Positions 5,387-6,672 of a stretch of DNA of 6,672 nucleotides are shown one piece after another (positions within the stretch are counted from its first letter, which is position 1; each line of letters starts with the position of its first letter). The notes beneath the pieces were generated by a model that was not told the DNA's origin, made no database searches, and worked only from the letters and a program-made list of their open reading frames with translations. Origin of the DNA: an uncultured Prevotella sp. (GTDB lineage: Bacteria > Bacteroidota > Bacteroidia > Bacteroidales > Bacteroidaceae); contig CALGRN010000057.1 of NCBI GenBank assembly GCA_937880835.1, positions 1-6,672 on the forward strand, read 5' to 3'. A program made the translations under genes and the position numbers.

Positions 5387-6672
5387 ATGGTACGAAAGAA
5401 AACTGAACGTAAACCGAAATCACTTGGCGAAGCGGTCGGATTTAAAAATATATTTCAGAACGACAAAGCTAATTTTATAATAGGTGTAACCTTGCTTTTG
5501 TTTGCGGTTTACATAATATTAGCTTTTATTTCTTATTTCAACACAGGGCAAGCAGACCAGAGTCTCGTAATGGACTTGCGTCCCGGTGAGATAGAGAATT
5601 CTACAAAGAGTTTTGAGAATTATTGCGGTTCTATCGGGGCATTAATGTCGTATTTCCTCATAGCTCGCAGCTTTGGAATACCTGCTTTCTTTATACCAGT
5701 ATTTATCATTCTGTGCGGTTTGCAATTAATGGGAGCGTATAAAGTGAACTTATGGAAGTGGTTTTTCGGAACAATGCTTGTAATGATTTGGACTTCCGTA
5801 ACGTTTGCAAAGTTCCTTACTCCTATTCTTGGAGATAAGGTGTTTAATTCCGGTGGAGACCATGGTGAGTTCTGTCGTCAATGGCTTGAAAACATAATAG
5901 GACCTCCGGGACTTGTCGCAGTGCTTGTTCTTGTAGCATTGGCGTTTCTTGCTTATCTAAGCTCCGAAACAATAACAGTTGTCAGAAAGATGCTCAATCC
6001 CATTGGATATATAACGAGCAAAATTCCTTTTACGATAACAAATCATGAGAAAAACAAAGACAAAAAGGATACGGAAGAAAGTCTTTCAGACCCCAAAGTA
6101 TTTGATGATCCTAAACCGCAAACGGTTGATTTTCTTGATAATGGAGCAGCTATTATAAATGCAGATGCTGATAATACGGATTCAATAAAGGTGTCATCAA
6201 AATCTAAGAAAAGCAATGATGAAATAGAAATGGATGTTGATATTGCCGTAGAAGAAGAGGTGGCAAGTGGAAAGACAGTTGCTAAGGATGAAGATATTAA
6301 TACTCCTATAAATCCGAAAGAGCCGTTTGTAAACTACAAATATCCGACTCTTGACTTACTTAAAAAATATGATAACGACGGAAAACCATATATTGATGAA
6401 AACGAACAAAATGCAAATAAGAATCGTATCATTGAGGTTTTGCGTAACTTCGGCGTAGAAATAAAATCCATTCGTGCCACAGTAGGACCTACGATAACAT
6501 TATATGAAATCACACCGGCAGAAGGGGTGCGCATCTCCAAGATAAAAAACCTTGAAGATGATATTGCTTTGAGCCTTGCTGCATTAGGAATCCGTATTAT
6601 AGCTCCTATTCCGGGAAAAGGTACAATAGGTATTGAAGTGCCTAACGCCAAGCCAAATATTGTTTCAATGGA
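5387..6672 (+). CDS. ftsK: DNA translocase FtsK/SpoIIIE, N-terminal part (cut by window edge)
   Basis: The frame opens at ATG 5387 and stays open for 428 codons to the right edge. FtsK is a septum-anchored hexameric ATPase that pumps DNA and helps clear and resolve chromosome dimers at division. A basic N-terminus (MVRKKTERKPK) leads into four probable membrane spans, at about 30-50, 96-116, 124-147 and 172-192, the usual FtsK anchor. Residues ~218-315 are a hydrophilic linker rich in D, E, K and S with low-complexity character. The motor's alpha domain then begins (about 320 on), with GPTITLYEITPAEGVRIS at 367-384 and APIPGKGTIGIEVPN at 406-420, highly characteristic of FtsK/SpoIIIE. The Walker A and B motifs and the DNA-reading gamma domain must lie beyond the window. 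The linker is short, as in Bacteroidota FtsK, compared with E. coli. The only incompleteness is the window boundary. Confidence 0.95.
   Translation, partial: MVRKKTERKPKSLGEAVGFKNIFQNDKANFIIGVTLLLFAVYIILAFISYFNTGQADQSLVMDLRPGEIENSTKSFENYCGSIGALMSYFLIARSFGIPAFFIPVFIILCGLQLMGAYKVNLWKWFFGTMLVMIWTSVTFAKFLTPILGDKVFNSGGDHGEFCRQWLENIIGPPGLVAVLVLVALAFLAYLSSETITVVRKMLNPIGYITSKIPFTITNHEKNKDKKDTEESLSDPKVFDDPKPQTVDFLDNGAAIINADADNTDSIKVSSKSKKSNDEIEMDVDIAVEEEVASGKTVAKDEDINTPINPKEPFVNYKYPTLDLLKKYDNDGKPYIDENEQNANKNRIIEVLRNFGVEIKSIRATVGPTITLYEITPAEGVRISKIKNLEDDIALSLAALGIRIIAPIPGKGTIGIEVPNAKPNIVSM

Noticed and set aside
5283..5423. N-terminal extension of the exonuclease by 47 residues from the ATG at 5423
   Set aside because: The extension would run through the proposed promoter and overlap the ftsK coding start. 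It is a hydrophobic, unconserved-looking stretch, while the ATG at 5282 gives a normal domain boundary.
6334..6651. Minus-strand ORF of 105 codons inside ftsK
   Set aside because: It is antisense to the conserved FtsK alpha domain and has no independent support.

Overview
The window looks like ordinary chromosome of a low-GC member of the Bacteroidota, most likely a Prevotella-type Bacteroidales. That assignment rests on three things: the FtsK and RlmD sequences have the character of that group, the DNA is AT-rich with AT-rich ribosome-binding regions, and the starts of three genes are preceded by the Bacteroidota -7 promoter element TAnnTTTG. No tRNA, rRNA, insertion sequence, CRISPR array or other mobile element can be supported.

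Layout: 1-440 is noncoding and holds a tandem array of 22-bp imperfectly palindromic repeats (about 218-313) followed by the promoter of the first gene. 441-1862 (+) encodes an RlmD/RumA-type 23S rRNA m5U methyltransferase. 1863-2043 is a convergent gap with small imperfect repeats and an antisense promoter-like element. On the minus strand, 5282 down to 2044, lies a compact three-gene run in the order of transcription: a DEDDy 3'-5' exonuclease (RNase D-like), an RlmI-type PUA-containing rRNA methyltransferase, and the tRNA(Ile)-lysidine synthase TilS. From 5387 to the right edge (+) runs the N-terminal part of the DNA translocase FtsK, cut by the window.

Function: four of the five genes act on RNA (two rRNA methyltransferases, a tRNA-modifying enzyme, a probable RNA-trimming exonuclease); the fifth couples chromosome segregation to division. 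The exonuclease operon and ftsK are divergent and share a 104-bp intergenic region with two back-to-back promoters carrying the same nine-base -7 sequence.

No new multi-gene system is evident. The least explained element is the 22-bp palindromic array upstream of rlmD, with similar sequence on both sides; next is the symmetric divergent promoter pair, whose upstream boxes would have to overlap.
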